Positions 8,617-18,285 of a stretch of DNA of 64,000 nucleotides are shown here, piece by piece. A program made the position numbers and the translations under genes. The DNA is from Agreia sp. PsM10. Lineage in GTDB: Bacteria; Actinomycetota; Actinomycetes; Actinomycetales; Microbacteriaceae. The stretch lies in assembly GCF_030433855.1 (NCBI RefSeq), contig NZ_JARUXC010000012.1, positions 1 through 64,000 of the forward strand. Direction: 5' to 3'. Below the pieces are notes generated by a model that was not told where the DNA came from, ran no database searches, and saw only the letters and a program-made list of their open reading frames with translations. Each line of letters opens with the position of its first letter. Position 1 is the first letter of the stretch.

Positions 8617-10470
8617 GTGAACAGGCTTGAGCACGCGATCAGTCCCTACCTCCGCTCGCACGCCGACAACCCGGTGGACTGGTTTCCATGGGGCACGGAG
8701 GCATTCGAGGAGGCTGCGCGTCGCGATGTTCCCGTTCTCGTCTCGATCGGGTACTCGACCTGTCACTGGTGCCATGTCATGGCGCGCGAGTCGTTCTCCG
8801 ACCCGCAGTTGGCGCAGCAGCTGAACTCCCGCTTCGTGGCGATCAAGGTCGACCGCGAGGAGCATCCCGAGGTCGACTCGGTGTACCTCGCGGCGGCCGG
8901 TGCCTTCACGCAGGGGCTCGGCTGGCCGCTGAACGTGTTCGTGACGCCGCAGGGAAAGGCGTTCTTCGCGGGCACCTACTCTCCGCCGGTGCCCGTTCAG
9001 GGGCATGCATCGTTCACTCAGGTTCTCGATGCCGTCGACGACGCCTGGAAGGCGAGACGTGACCAGGTCGATCTGACGGCAGCGGCGATCTCGGATGCGC
9101 TGACGCAGGCGGCCGCTGCCACGCCGCGAGGCGCGATTCCCTCCGACGCGGATGCTCGGCTCGGAGCGGTCGAGCGCGAGCTCGAGGGCTACGAAGACAT
9201 CCAGCACGGCGGATTCGGTGGTGCACCGAAGTTCCCCGTCGCCCCCGTGCTGTCGATGCTTCTTCGCCGAGACAGCCCGCTTGCCGCGCGCACCTTGCTC
9301 GCCATGAGCCGCTCACCGCTGCGCGACGCGGTCGAGGGCGGCTTCTTCCGCTACAGCGTGAACCGCGACTGGAGCGACCCGCACTACGAGCGCATGCTCT
9401 ACGACAACGCGCTGCTGCTCGACGACTACGCGAGACTCGGGTCGAGCCCGGATGCCGCAGCCGCAGAGGCGCGCGAGACGGCCGACGGCATCGCCTCGTT
9501 CCTGATCAGCGTGCTGCGGCAGCCCGAGGGCGGATTCGGGTCGGCCCAGGACTCCGAGAGCACCGTGGCCGGGGCGCGCAGCGAGGGCGGCTACTACGCT
9601 CTGGATGCCGCGGGTCGGGCCCTCGAGACGCCTCCCGCCGTCGACGCCAAGATCCTCACCGGCTGGAACGGATTCGCCATCGCCGCGCTTGCGCGGGCGG
9701 GTTTCGCGCTGAACAGGCCCGACTGGATCGCGGCCGCGGAGCGGACCGCCGATCACCTGCTCGAGTCGCATCTCGGACCGGGCGGCGCGCTCGTGCGCGC
9801 ATCCATCGAAGGGAGACGGTCGGATGCGGCCGCGACGCTCGAAGACTACGGCGCGTTCGCCGGGGGACTGCTGGCACTCGCCACGGCGACCGGCCGGGTG
9901 GACTACGCGATCAGCGCGCGTCGGCTCGTCGACGCGGTGCTCGACGCGGGCTTCGTGGCCCCGGGAGGACGGGACTCCGTGCTCTCGGCGCAGGACATCG
10001 CAGCCGTCGCCGACACCTCGGAGGGCGCGTACCCGTCGGGCACCAGCGCGGTCTGCGATGCGGCGCTCACCCTGTTCGACCTCACGGGAGACGGCCGCTA
10101 CCGCGACGCCGTGTCGGCGGCGATCGGCTCGGTCGCCGAGGAGGCGTTCCAGCGACCCATCGGCTACGGCGCCACGCTCGAGCTCGTGCAGAGACTGATC
10201 GAGCCGAGCGAGCAGCTGGTGATCGTGTTGCCTGAATCCGGCCAGGCCGCATCCGACGATCTCGTCGACGCGGCCCGGTCTCACGCCTGGTCGTCGACGG
10301 TCGTCGTGACCGACGACGAGGCGCGAGCATGGGCCGATGCCGGGTTCGCTCTGCTCGAAGGGCGCACGACGCAGTCCGGGCTGCACACCGGGTACCTCTG
10401 CACCGATTTCGTGTGCAGGCTGCCGGTGACCGATGCCGGCGGGCTACAGCTCGCGCTTCGCCCCGTCTGA
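8617..10470 (+). CDS. DUF255 thioredoxin-fold protein (YyaL/SPATA20 family)
   Basis: 617 residues. An N-terminal thioredoxin-like domain (about 1-165) carries STCHWCHVM with Cys49 and Cys52 as a CxxC pair; the remainder is an alpha/alpha-toroid of the six-hairpin glycosidase type ([27 protein letters not shown]). This is the YyaL/SPATA20 family, conserved but of uncertain function. The start is GTG 28 nt after the aldo/keto reductase, so it is probably the last gene of that operon. The 3' end overlaps convergent galK by 27 bp. Confidence 0.9.
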   Translation: MNRLEHAISPYLRSHADNPVDWFPWGTEAFEEAARRDVPVLVSIGYSTCHWCHVMARESFSDPQLAQQLNSRFVAIKVDREEHPEVDSVYLAAAGAFTQGLGWPLNVFVTPQGKAFFAGTYSPPVPVQGHASFTQVLDAVDDAWKARRDQVDLTAAAISDALTQAAAATPRGAIPSDADARLGAVERELEGYEDIQHGGFGGAPKFPVAPVLSMLLRRDSPLAARTLLAMSRSPLRDAVEGGFFRYSVNRDWSDPHYERMLYDNALLLDDYARLGSSPDAAAAEARETADGIASFLISVLRQPEGGFGSAQDSESTVAGARSEGGYYALDAAGRALETPPAVDAKILTGWNGFAIAALARAGFALNRPDWIAAAERTADHLLESHLGPGGALVRASIEGRRSDAAATLEDYGAFAGGLLALATATGRVDYAISARRLVDAVLDAGFVAPGGRDSVLSAQDIAAVADTSEGAYPSGTSAVCDAALTLFDLTGDGRYRDAVSAAIGSVAEEAFQRPIGYGATLELVQRLIEPSEQLVIVLPESGQAASDDLVDAARSHAWSSTVVVTDDEARAWADAGFALLEGRTTQSGLHTGYLCTDFVCRLPVTDAGGLQLALRPV

Positions 10471-11610
10471 GGGCGTCACCGTGAAGATCTCCGGGGCCGC
10501 GTATCCGGCCTCGGCGAATGCCGCGGCGACCTGAGACGTGACCTCGGCGACCAGGTGCGAGGGAGTGAGCGCGATGGCGGCGCCGCCGAAGCCTCCACCG
10601 GTCATGCGGGCGCCGATGGCACCGGCCTCACGGGCTGCGACGACCGCGAGGTCGAGCTCGGGAACCGAGATCTCGAAGTCGTCGCGCATCGAGACGTGCG
10701 AGGCGTCGAGGATCTCGCCGATGGCCAGGGGGCCGCTCTCGCGAAGGGCTCGCACGGTGGCGAGCACGCGGGCGTTCTCGGTGACGACGTGGCGGACGCG
10801 GCGGAAGGTCTCGTCATCCATCACCTCGCGGGCGCGATCGAGATCGGCCACGCCGACGTCGCGGAGGCTCTCGACGCCGAGGGCGGCGGCACCGGCTTCG
10901 CAGGATGCGCGGCGAGCTGCATAGCCGCCGGTCGCGTGGGAGTGGCTGACCTTGGTGTCGATGATCACGATCTCGAGCCCCGCGGCCTGGAAGCCGAGGT
11001 CGACGATCTCCGAGCGCAGCGAGCGGCAATCGAGGAAGACGGCGGAATCGCGGCGCCCGAGGAGCGAGGCCGACTGATCCATGATGCCCGTGGGAGCGCC
11101 CACGGCCTTGTTCTCCGCCAGCTGCCCGACGCGTGCGAGCGTCGGCCTGTCGATTCCCAACTGCCAGCGCTCGTCGAGGGCGATGGCGACGGCGCACTCG
11201 ATGGCCGCAGACGACGACAGCCCCGCGCCGACGGGAACGTCGGAGGAGATGTGCGCATCGAAGCCGGCCTGACCGGCGAGGTCGACTCCGTTCTCACCGA
11301 GGGCCCAGGCGATGCCCAGCGGGTAGGCGGACCAGCCGTCGAGGACCTCTGGGCTCACCCGCGCGAGCGCGATCTCGACCTCGTCGTCGCTGAACGTGCT
11401 CGTGACCCGCGCGGTATTGTCGTCGCGCAGGCCGACCGCAGCCCACGTGCGACGATCGATGGCGAACGGGAGCACGAAGCCCTCGTTGTAGTCGGTGTGC
11501 TCGCCGATCAGGTTGACTCGGCCGGGTGCCGACCAGACGCCGTCGGCCGCACGGCCGAAGCGGTCGAGGAAGTCGGCCGCAGCCTGCGCGGTGAAATCGT
11601 CGTGGGTCAT
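10444..11610 (-). CDS. galK: Galactokinase
   Basis: 388 residues, normal GalK length. It phosphorylates galactose with ATP in the Leloir pathway (cytosol). GHMP-kinase motifs: the galactokinase signature [13 protein letters not shown] at 30-42, GAGLSSSAA at 128-136 binding ATP, catalytic Asp179 in GIMDQSAS, and MTGGGFGG at 337-344. Its ATG overlaps the galT stop as ATGA, so galT-galK are coupled. Regulation is probably by the divergent DeoR-family gene next to galT. Confidence 0.97.
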   Translation of the reverse strand: MTHDDFTAQAAADFLDRFGRAADGVWSAPGRVNLIGEHTDYNEGFVLPFAIDRRTWAAVGLRDDNTARVTSTFSDDEVEIALARVSPEVLDGWSAYPLGIAWALGENGVDLAGQAGFDAHISSDVPVGAGLSSSAAIECAVAIALDERWQLGIDRPTLARVGQLAENKAVGAPTGIMDQSASLLGRRDSAVFLDCRSLRSEIVDLGFQAAGLEIVIIDTKVSHSHATGGYAARRASCEAGAAALGVESLRDVGVADLDRAREVMDDETFRRVRHVVTENARVLATVRALRESGPLAIGEILDASHVSMRDDFEISVPELDLAVVAAREAGAIGARMTGGGFGGAAIALTPSHLVAEVTSQVAAAFAEAGYAAPEIFTVTPSDGAKREL

Positions 11611-12728
11611 ACGGGGTTCTCCTGGTCTGCACGGGCTATCGCGTCGCGCACGAGCGCCGCGGATGTCTCAGGGGGCACGTCACCGATGAACGCGCCCATG
11701 GCGGCCTCGGAGCCGGCGAGGTACTTGAGGCGGTTCGCCGCGCGTCGGGGCGAGGTGACCTGAAGCATGAGTCGCACGTCGTCGCGGCCGCGGTTCACGG
11801 GAGCCTGGTGCCACGCGGCGATGTAGGGGGTGGGGGTCTCATAGAGCGCGTCGATGCCCCGCAGCAGTCGCAGGTAGAGCACGGCCAGTTCGTCGCGTTC
11901 CTCGGCCGTGGTCGCCGCGAGGTCGGGGATGTGGCGGTGGGGGAGCATGTGCACCTCGACGGGCCAGCGTGCGGCGAATGGAACGAACGCCGTGAAGTGC
12001 TCGCCGCGCAGGAGAACGCGTTCGGACGCCTGCTCGCGCTCGAGGATCCGGGCGAACATGTCTGGCCCGAATCGGTCGATCGAGTCGAGGAGCTTCGTCG
12101 TGCGGGGCGTGACGTAGGGGTACGCGTAGATCTGGCCGTGAGGGTGATTGAGGGTGACGCCGATCTCGGCGCCACGGTTCTCGAACGGGAAGACCTGCTC
12201 GATCGAGGGCATCGCGCTCAGGGCCGCCGTGCGCTGGGCCCATGCCTCGACGATCGTGCGGGCACGAGACGGCGTCTGCGACGCGAACGATCCGGTGTGC
12301 GCGGGGCTGAAGCAGACGACCTCGCAGCGACCCACCGACGTGCGGGTGCGCTCGAGCCCCAGCTCGGCGAGGTCCTCCAGGCCGCGGGGCGCATTGTCGT
12401 CCTGCAGCAGGGGACCGAACGACGGGGAGCGGTTCTCGAAGACGGCCACGTCGTAGATGTCGGGAATCTCGGAGGGGTTCGAGGGTGTCGCCGGAGCGAG
12501 CGGATCGGCGTCGTCCGATGGCAGGAACACACGATTCTGGCGGGCCGCCGCGATCGAGACCCACTCACCGGTGAGCACGTCCTGCCTCATGGTCGCGGTC
12601 ACGGGGCGGGGATCGAGGACACGCTCGTCGGCCCGGCGCTCGGGAGGGAGCGTGGTGTCGGCGTCGTCGAAATAGATGAGCTGGCGCCCGTCTGCGAGCA
12701 CGGTCTCGCGAACAACGATGGCGGACAT
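11607..12728 (-). CDS. galT: Galactose-1-phosphate uridylyltransferase
   Basis: 373 residues of the HIT superfamily; transfers UMP from UDP-glucose to galactose-1-phosphate. The nucleophilic motif HPHGQ is at 195-199, preceded by the family's FENRGAEIGVTLN stretch, and the second-domain HMLPHRH motif is visible near residue 260. Start chosen at ATG 12728 because GAAGG lies 7 nt upstream. It heads galT-galK; galE is not in the window. The 105-bp gap to the divergent DeoR gene contains the likely operators. Confidence 0.95.
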   Translation of the reverse strand: MSAIVVRETVLADGRQLIYFDDADTTLPPERRADERVLDPRPVTATMRQDVLTGEWVSIAAARQNRVFLPSDDADPLAPATPSNPSEIPDIYDVAVFENRSPSFGPLLQDDNAPRGLEDLAELGLERTRTSVGRCEVVCFSPAHTGSFASQTPSRARTIVEAWAQRTAALSAMPSIEQVFPFENRGAEIGVTLNHPHGQIYAYPYVTPRTTKLLDSIDRFGPDMFARILEREQASERVLLRGEHFTAFVPFAARWPVEVHMLPHRHIPDLAATTAEERDELAVLYLRLLRGIDALYETPTPYIAAWHQAPVNRGRDDVRLMLQVTSPRRAANRLKYLAGSEAAMGAFIGDVPPETSAALVRDAIARADQENPV

Positions 12729-12776
12729 GGCGAACCCTTCGGTGGGAGCGCAGGGCGCGCTCGAGATCAGAACACG

Positions 12777-12827
12777 CGAAAGTATGGCACGGCAAGAATT
12801 GACAAGCAATCGCAAATAAACGAAAGT
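12777..12827. promoter_or_regulatory. Repeated CGAAAGT motifs and promoter between galT and deoR
   Basis: The heptamer CGAAAGT occurs at 12777-12783 and again at 12821-12827, 44 bp apart (about four helical turns), in an AT-richer gap. Direct repeats of A-rich heptamers of this kind are typical DeoR-family sites. A TTGACA hexamer at 12799-12804 faces the regulator gene and could be its -35 box. Confidence 0.55.
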
Positions 12828-12833
12828 CAAACA

Positions 12834-13634
12834 ATGATCGACCATGAATACGCAAGCGCGCCCGCTGCCGTTCGCCGCACGCGCACTCTCGACCTGCTGT
12901 CCGCGGGCGGTTTCGTGCGGGTCACCGAGCTGAGCACATTGTTCGGCGTCTCCGAGGTGACGATCAGATCCGATCTCGACGCGCTCGAGGCGTCGGGCGA
13001 CCTCGTGCGGGTGCACGGGGGTGCCGTGACGGCCTCGTCGCCGAGGCGCACGGAGCCCACGTTCGAAGAGGCGCTGGGCTCGCAGCGGCAGGAGAAGCTG
13101 AGCATCGCGAGCCACGCGGCATCCCTGGTGTCGCCGGGAGACTCCGTGATCGTCGACGTGGGAACGACGGCCGCGGCCCTCGCGCGTGCGCTGGTCGACC
13201 GCAGCGAGCTGCACGACGTGGTCGTGATCACCAACGGCCTGAAGATCGCCCTCGAACTCGAGCGGGCGCTGCCCCGGTTCACCGTGATCGTGACGGGCGG
13301 CACGCTCAGAGCGCTGCAGCACTCCCTTGTGAATCCACTGGCCGACGGTCTCTTCGACACGCTGCACGCGGACATCGCCTTCATCGGATGCAACGGCGTC
13401 GACGCCGAGCGGGGTATCACGAACATCAATCTGCCCGAGGCAGAGGTGAAGAGGCGGATGCTCGGGGCCGCGACCCGCAGGATCGTGCTGGCCGACGGGT
13501 CGAAGATCGGTCAGGTGCATCTGGGTCGCGTGGCCGAGGTGTCGCAGGTCGACGGAGTGATCACGGGCGGTTCGGCCCGCGCGAAGCCGCTAGCCGAGCT
13601 GCGCGAGGCGGGGCTCGACGTGACCCGGGTGTAG
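12834..13634 (+). CDS. DeoR-family regulator, probable gal repressor
   Basis: 266 residues. DeoR-type helix-turn-helix at about 15-60 (RTRTLDLLSAGGFVRVTELS, SEVTIRSDLDALEASG), then a sugar-phosphate-binding DeoRC domain with VDVGTTAAAL, VITNGLKIA and the signature TGGTLR...FIGCNGVDAERG. Members sense phosphorylated sugars. Because it is divergent from galT-galK with repeated motifs between, it most likely controls galactose use, with galactose-1-phosphate or a related sugar phosphate as inducer (inference). The 3' end overlaps the convergent rhodanese-like gene. Confidence 0.9.
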   Translation: MIDHEYASAPAAVRRTRTLDLLSAGGFVRVTELSTLFGVSEVTIRSDLDALEASGDLVRVHGGAVTASSPRRTEPTFEEALGSQRQEKLSIASHAASLVSPGDSVIVDVGTTAAALARALVDRSELHDVVVITNGLKIALELERALPRFTVIVTGGTLRALQHSLVNPLADGLFDTLHADIAFIGCNGVDAERGITNINLPEAEVKRRMLGAATRRIVLADGSKIGQVHLGRVAEVSQVDGVITGGSARAKPLAELREAGLDVTRV

Positions 13635-13967
13635 AGGAGGTCTGCCGCCCCGGTGCGCCAAGGAGTCGAGGTCGCCCGGTCGCTCTTCGAGAAGCCAGCG
13701 GGCACGGCCGCCGGTGAGGATCGCCACGCGTTCGTAGCCGGCCTCCCGGAGCACCCGTGCCGACTCCTGGGCGCACAGACCGTCAGTGCCGTCGTAGACG
13801 ACGACCGTGGTGGCGGCGAGGTCGAGCTGGAGGGAGCGGAGCCGCACTCGATTCGCGGCCTCGACGATGGCCAGGTTGTCGGCCCCGAGGTGGTCGGCGA
13901 GCCACTGGGTCGACACGGAGGCCGATGCAAGATAGGGCCCGGGAGCAAGCGGGGTAACGGTGTTCAC
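13590..13967 (-). CDS. Single rhodanese-like domain, non-catalytic type
   Basis: 125 residues. SVSTQWLADHLGADNLAIVEA and VVVYDGTDGLCAQESARVL...GYERVAILTGGRARWLLE match the N-terminal domain of 3-mercaptopyruvate sulfurtransferases. In that domain the active cysteine after VVVY is normally Asp, and it is Asp here too. The central part of the normal domain is shortened and no C-terminal catalytic domain follows. It is therefore either a binding/structural rhodanese or a remnant of a larger sulfurtransferase. Start set at GTG 13967, because TAGCGT ends exactly 6 nt before it; ATG 13973 would sit directly on that box. It overlaps deoR tail to tail by 45 bp. Confidence 0.6.
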   Translation of the reverse strand: MNTVTPLAPGPYLASASVSTQWLADHLGADNLAIVEAANRVRLRSLQLDLAATTVVVYDGTDGLCAQESARVLREAGYERVAILTGGRARWLLEERPGDLDSLAHRGGRPPLHPGHVEPRLAQLG

Positions 13968-14048
13968 ACGCATACGCTAACCCGGGCCACCGACAGTGCA
14001 GCCTCCCTCGTAAGCGGGGGTAACAAACCCTCAGCTAGCCTGTGAGCT

Positions 14049-14618
14049 GTGGAGGACGCATCCGGAACCGCTCTCGAGTTCGAATACCGGGTGAGAATCG
14101 ACCATCTGCTGGCCTCGAGCATCCACCGCTATGAGGGCCGCCCGTCGGACGGGCCCAGGCCCGCAGTCGGGCCGGATGACTTCGCACGGGTGACCGTGAG
14201 GGCGCACCTCGGCATCGTCGGAGATCGGCATTTCGGCAAGGCGGCGCACCGCACGGCCTCGGTCACGATCATGGCCGTCGAATCGGTGGAGCACGTCGAA
14301 CGAAGCCTGGGCCTCGCTCACGCACTCGACCCGCTCGACACGCGCCGCAACATCCTGATTCGGGGTGTCGATGTCGACCGTCTTCGCGGAGCCGACTTCT
14401 CGCTCGACTCCGGCTCCGGGCCGGTGCTCTTCCACGCGCACCGGCCGGCCAATCCGTGCGCATGGATGGACGTGATGCTCGCCCCGGGCGCACACAAGGC
14501 GCTGCGCGGCAGAGGCGGGCTGCGCTGCGAGCCGCTGAGCAGCGGCGAACTCATGAGAGGGCCCGCCGTGCTGCGCTCGTCGCACCGCCTCGACGACGGC
14601 GACGCCACGCTCTTCTAG
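14049..14618 (+). CDS. MOSC-domain protein
   Basis: 189 residues with the MOSC (molybdenum cofactor sulfurase C-terminal) pattern: GIVGDRHFGK near 55-64, TRRNILIRGVDV near 98-109, and NPCAWMDVMLAPGAHKALRG carrying the conserved Cys near 137. MOSC proteins handle sulfur or metal-sulfur groups. The start is GTG, with TAGCCT ending 7 nt upstream, which fits a leaderless mRNA. It runs convergently into sdaA with 7 bp between the stop codons. Confidence 0.82.
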   Translation: MEDASGTALEFEYRVRIDHLLASSIHRYEGRPSDGPRPAVGPDDFARVTVRAHLGIVGDRHFGKAAHRTASVTIMAVESVEHVERSLGLAHALDPLDTRRNILIRGVDVDRLRGADFSLDSGSGPVLFHAHRPANPCAWMDVMLAPGAHKALRGRGGLRCEPLSSGELMRGPAVLRSSHRLDDGDATLF

Positions 14619-14625
14619 GCCGCCG

Positions 14626-16059
14626 TCAGCACTCGATCACGTTCACGGCGAGCCCGCCCTCGCTCGTCTCCTTGTACTTCGTCGACATGTCGACGCCGGT
14701 CTGGCGCATCGTCTCGATCACCATGTCGAGCGACACCAGGTGCGTGCCGTCGCCGTTCATCGCGAGCCGCGCCGCACTCACGGCGGTCGACGAGGCGATC
14801 GCGTTGCGCTCGATGCACGGAACCTGCACGAGGCCGCCGACCGGATCGCACGTGAGTCCGAGGTGGTGCTCCATGGCGATCTCCGCCGCATTCTCGACCT
14901 GGCGCGGCGTTCCTCCCAGCACCGCGCAGAGCGCACCGCACGCCATGGCACAGGCCGACCCGACCTCGCCCTGGCATCCGGCCTCGGCGCCCGAGATCGA
15001 CGCGTTCGACTTGAACAGCGAGCCGATGGCGGTGGCCGTCAGCAGGTAGCGGTGGATTCCCTCGCGGTCGGCGCCGCGCACGAAGTCGAGGTAGTAGCGG
15101 CCGACCGCGGGCACGATGCCCGCGGCCCCGTTCGTGGGCGCCGTGACGACCCGCCCGCCCGACGCGTTCTCCTCGTTCACGGCGAGGGCGTACGCGTGCA
15201 GCCACTCGGTCGAGGTGTCGTGGTCGCCCGTGGCGGTCAGGCGCTCGAGTTCGAGGCGCTCGCGCAGGCGGGCGGCCCGTCGCGGCACACCGAGACCCCC
15301 GGGGAGGGTGCCCGTGTTGTGCAGGCCGGCGTCGATGCAGGCCTCCATGGCGTTCCAGATGCGGTCGAGCTGCGCGAGAACGGCCTCTTCGCCGTGGAGT
15401 TCGGTCTCGATGCGCCAGGCCACCTCGGCGATGCTGAGGCCTGTCGATTCGCAGACCTCGAGCAGGGCGTCGGCGCTCGCGAACGACAGGGGATGCTCGA
15501 CCAGCTGGATGCTCGACGAGTCGTCGCCGTCGCGTCGGATGAAGCCGCCGCCCACCGAGTAGTACGTCTCGCTCAGCACGGGCAGGGCGTCGGAGTCGCC
15601 CCAGGCCGTGAGGCTGAGCGCGTTCGGATGCGCGGGCAGCCGAGTGTGCGGCTCGAACGCGATGTCGGACTGTTCGAACGCGATCGGATGCGTGCCGCCC
15701 AGTTCGATGGATCGCCGGTCGCCGCCCGCGGCGAGGTCGAGGAAGCCTGCGTCACGCAACGCCGTGGATGAGCCACGAACCAGCCCCGACCAGGCGCCGT
15801 GCACCAGCGAGGGATCGCAGGTCTCCGGGTCGAGGCCCATGAGCCCGGCGACCACGGCGTCGGGCGTGCCATGGCCGAGGCCGGTGGCGCCCAGCGAGCC
15901 GTACAGGGTGCAGGTCACGCGGCGCACGGCGTCGACAGAACCGGATGCGCGGAGACGGTCGACGAAATCGAGTGCGGCGCGCATGGGGCCGACGGTGTGC
16001 GAACTCGACGGGCCGATGCCCACCGAGAACAGGTCGAAGAGGGAGACGTAAGCAGTCAC
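14626..16059 (-). CDS. sdaA: L-serine dehydratase (iron-sulfur, single chain)
   Basis: 477 residues; converts L-serine to pyruvate and ammonia with a [4Fe-4S] cluster. The N-terminal beta domain starts SLFDLFSVGIGPSSSHTVGPM, and the catalytic alpha domain has TAPTNGAAGIVPAV, SISGAEAGCQGEVGSACAMA and LGLTCDPVGGLVQVPCIERN, supplying the cluster cysteines; the chain ends in Cys as in the E. coli enzyme. The start is GTG, and TAGGGT ends 6 nt before it (leaderless type). The divergent gene is an MFS carrier, possibly for a related metabolite, but this is not proven. Confidence 0.95.
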   Translation of the reverse strand: MTAYVSLFDLFSVGIGPSSSHTVGPMRAALDFVDRLRASGSVDAVRRVTCTLYGSLGATGLGHGTPDAVVAGLMGLDPETCDPSLVHGAWSGLVRGSSTALRDAGFLDLAAGGDRRSIELGGTHPIAFEQSDIAFEPHTRLPAHPNALSLTAWGDSDALPVLSETYYSVGGGFIRRDGDDSSSIQLVEHPLSFASADALLEVCESTGLSIAEVAWRIETELHGEEAVLAQLDRIWNAMEACIDAGLHNTGTLPGGLGVPRRAARLRERLELERLTATGDHDTSTEWLHAYALAVNEENASGGRVVTAPTNGAAGIVPAVGRYYLDFVRGADREGIHRYLLTATAIGSLFKSNASISGAEAGCQGEVGSACAMACGALCAVLGGTPRQVENAAEIAMEHHLGLTCDPVGGLVQVPCIERNAIASSTAVSAARLAMNGDGTHLVSLDMVIETMRQTGVDMSTKYKETSEGGLAVNVIEC

Positions 16060-16158
16060 ATCCAGACCCTAATCGCCGAGCGGGGCTGGTGGAGCCGTGG
16101 CGCAACATCCTGACCCTGCCCGCAGAAAAACCGAGCGCTCGGAGTGCCTGATGGCACG

Positions 16159-16174
16159 AATCCGCGTGCGGATT
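16159..16174. promoter_or_regulatory. Palindrome in the sdaA-MFS divergent gap
   Basis: AATCCGC-GT-GCGGATT, perfect 7-bp arms, lies midway in the 217-bp gap between sdaA and the MFS gene. A shorter palindrome, CGATGCATCG, follows at 16193-16202. Either could be an operator; no regulator gene is adjacent, so the binder is unknown. Confidence 0.4.
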
Positions 16175-16276
16175 GTAGACCTCGAAACGGCCTCGATGCA
16201 TCGCCTGATCCGTTAATTCTTGGAGTACTAACCTGTTGACGTTTGTCACCTGATTCGACGTTCGAGGGAGTTCACG

Positions 16277-17731
16277 ATGTCGGCTTCTGCACCTGCCCGC
16301 GATAAGGACGGCGGCGTCCGCAGCCTCGTGCCCGCCCGCATGGATCGTCTGCCGTGGACGAGATTCCATTGGTCGATCGTCGTCGGGCTGGGCTTCTCGT
16401 GGGTGCTCGACGGGCTCGAGATCCAGATCGTGGCCTCGGCCGGTTTCCAGAAGTCGCTCGACATGACCGCGGCCGAGGTGGGACTGCTCGGCACGGTCTA
16501 CCTGTTCGGGCAGATAGCGGGCGCGCTCATCTTCGGACGGCTCTCCGACAAGCTCGGGCGCAAGAAGCTCTTCATCCTGACCCTGGCGATCTATCTGATC
16601 GCGAGCGGGATCGCCGGACTGAGCCCGAACATGTGGTTCCTGCTCGTGTTCCGGTTCTTCGCGGGCATGGGCATCGGCGGCGAATACGCCGCCATCAACT
16701 CGGCCATCGACGAGCTCATCCCGTCGAAGTACCGGGGCCGCGTCGACATCGCCATCAACGGCACGTACTGGGGCGGGGCGGCCCTGGGCTCGGCCGCCAA
16801 CCTGTTCCTGCTGAACCCCGACATCTTCGACGAGAACGTCGGATGGCGCATCGGCTTCTTCATCGGCCCGGTGCTCGGACTCGCGATCATCTACCTGCGT
16901 CGGCACATTCCCGAGAGCCCGCGCTGGCTGATGACCCACGGGCGCGAGCAGGAGGCGGAGTCGACGGTCGACGACATCGAGAAGCGCGTGCACGACCAGG
17001 GCGGCGACATCGAGCCCGTCGACGAGAGCAAGGCGATCACGGTCACACAGACCGAACACGTGCCCTTCCGCACGATCCTGCACGTTCTGTTCAAGCTCTA
17101 TCCGAAGCGCACTCTTGTGGGCGCCACGATGATGGTCACCCAGTCGTTCCTCTACAACGCGATCTTCTTCACCTACGCGCTGGTGCTCCAGAACTTCTAC
17201 GGCACCTCTCCGTCATCGACCCAGTACTTCTTCTTCCCCTTCGCGATCGGCAACCTGCTCGGCCCCCTCCTGCTCGGGCACCTGTTCGACGTGTGGGGCA
17301 GGCGCAAGATGATCTTCCTCACCTACGGCGTCTCGGCCGTCGTGCTGGCCGCATCGGCCGTGCTCTTCAGCATGGACGTGCTGAACGCGACGACCCAGAC
17401 CATCTTCTGGTGCGTGTCGTTCTTCTTCGCCTCGGCCGGAGCATCCAGTGCCTATCTCACGGTGAGCGAGACGTTCCCGCTCGAGATCCGCAGCCAGGCC
17501 ATCTCGTACTTCTTCGCGCTCGGCCAGATCGCGGGCTCGATCGCCCCGCTGCTCTACGGCATCCTGATCGGCGACGGAACCGACCGCGGCCCCCTGACCT
17601 TCGGATACTTCCTGGGGGCCGCGATCATGTTCGTGGGAGGTCTGATCGCCCTGATCTTCGGGGTGGATGCCGAGCGGAAGTCGCTCGAGACCATCACGAA
17701 TCCGCTGTCGGCCGTCAAGAACGACGGCTGA
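16277..17731 (+). CDS. MFS transporter, metabolite/sugar:H+ symporter type
   Basis: 484 residues and twelve predicted membrane helices. The classic MFS loop motifs occur twice: GRLSDKLGRKK after TM2 and GHLFDVWGRRKM after TM8, with RFFAGMGIGGEYAAINSA in TM5 and PESPRWL after TM6, the pattern of the sugar-porter and metabolite:H+ symporter families. An insertion of about 40 acidic residues sits in the central cytoplasmic loop. GAGGGAG 6 nt upstream supports ATG 16277. Substrate unknown. Confidence 0.88.
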   Translation: MSASAPARDKDGGVRSLVPARMDRLPWTRFHWSIVVGLGFSWVLDGLEIQIVASAGFQKSLDMTAAEVGLLGTVYLFGQIAGALIFGRLSDKLGRKKLFILTLAIYLIASGIAGLSPNMWFLLVFRFFAGMGIGGEYAAINSAIDELIPSKYRGRVDIAINGTYWGGAALGSAANLFLLNPDIFDENVGWRIGFFIGPVLGLAIIYLRRHIPESPRWLMTHGREQEAESTVDDIEKRVHDQGGDIEPVDESKAITVTQTEHVPFRTILHVLFKLYPKRTLVGATMMVTQSFLYNAIFFTYALVLQNFYGTSPSSTQYFFFPFAIGNLLGPLLLGHLFDVWGRRKMIFLTYGVSAVVLAASAVLFSMDVLNATTQTIFWCVSFFFASAGASSAYLTVSETFPLEIRSQAISYFFALGQIAGSIAPLLYGILIGDGTDRGPLTFGYFLGAAIMFVGGLIALIFGVDAERKSLETITNPLSAVKNDG

Positions 17732-17761
17732 GCCTTTTCGAGATGGAGTCGAGAATCTTCT

Positions 17762-18079
17762 CTAGCTCTGGCTGGGCGCTGCCCAGTGCCCGTTCGGTAC
17801 GTAGCTGAATTCGTAGTAGTCGGTCTGGTAAGAACCAAGTTTGACCAACGAAATGATGAAGTCGACCAGTGCGCCGACTCCGAAAAGCCCCGCGGTCAAG
17901 ATGTAGAGGATGCCGAGGCCGACTTGTCCGCGCATGAATCGGTGGACCCCGATGCCACCGAAAAAGAAGTTCAGCAGGATGTATGCAACTTTGTTGACGC
18001 GTCGGGTCGGCGCGGCAGCTTGGGGCGCAGTGACGTTGACAGTGAGGTTGGCCGGTGTGGCATGGGAAGCGTCGGTCAT
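17762..18079 (-). CDS. TM2-domain membrane protein
   Basis: 105 residues. After a Thr/Ala-rich N-terminus of about 25 residues comes a TM2 domain: KVAYILLNFFFGGIGVHRFM (TM helix 1), the conserved Gly-rich turn RGQVGLGILYILTAGLFG (TM helix 2), then VGALVDFIISL. TM2 proteins are small two-helix membrane proteins with no assigned reaction. It is convergent with the MFS gene, 30 bp apart. The 206 bases from 18080 to the SDR stop codon hold nothing recognisable. Confidence 0.85.
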   Translation of the reverse strand: MTDASHATPANLTVNVTAPQAAAPTRRVNKVAYILLNFFFGGIGVHRFMRGQVGLGILYILTAGLFGVGALVDFIISLVKLGSYQTDYYEFSYVPNGHWAAPSQS

Positions 18080-18285
18080 TGAGTTTCCTCTCGGTGGGCC
18101 ACATGCCCGTCGTCGGGCTGCATGCTCAGATCATTCACCGCGAGCCTAGGGCACTTCAACACTTGTAGGCCTGTTCGAGTCACTGTGGGACTCCCCCCAA
18201 TGCAAGGGGTAGGCGCCGTCACCAAAGAAGCCATCGGCACGCATGTCGCCGTCAGCGAGACGTTCCTGACTTCCTCGCAGTCACG

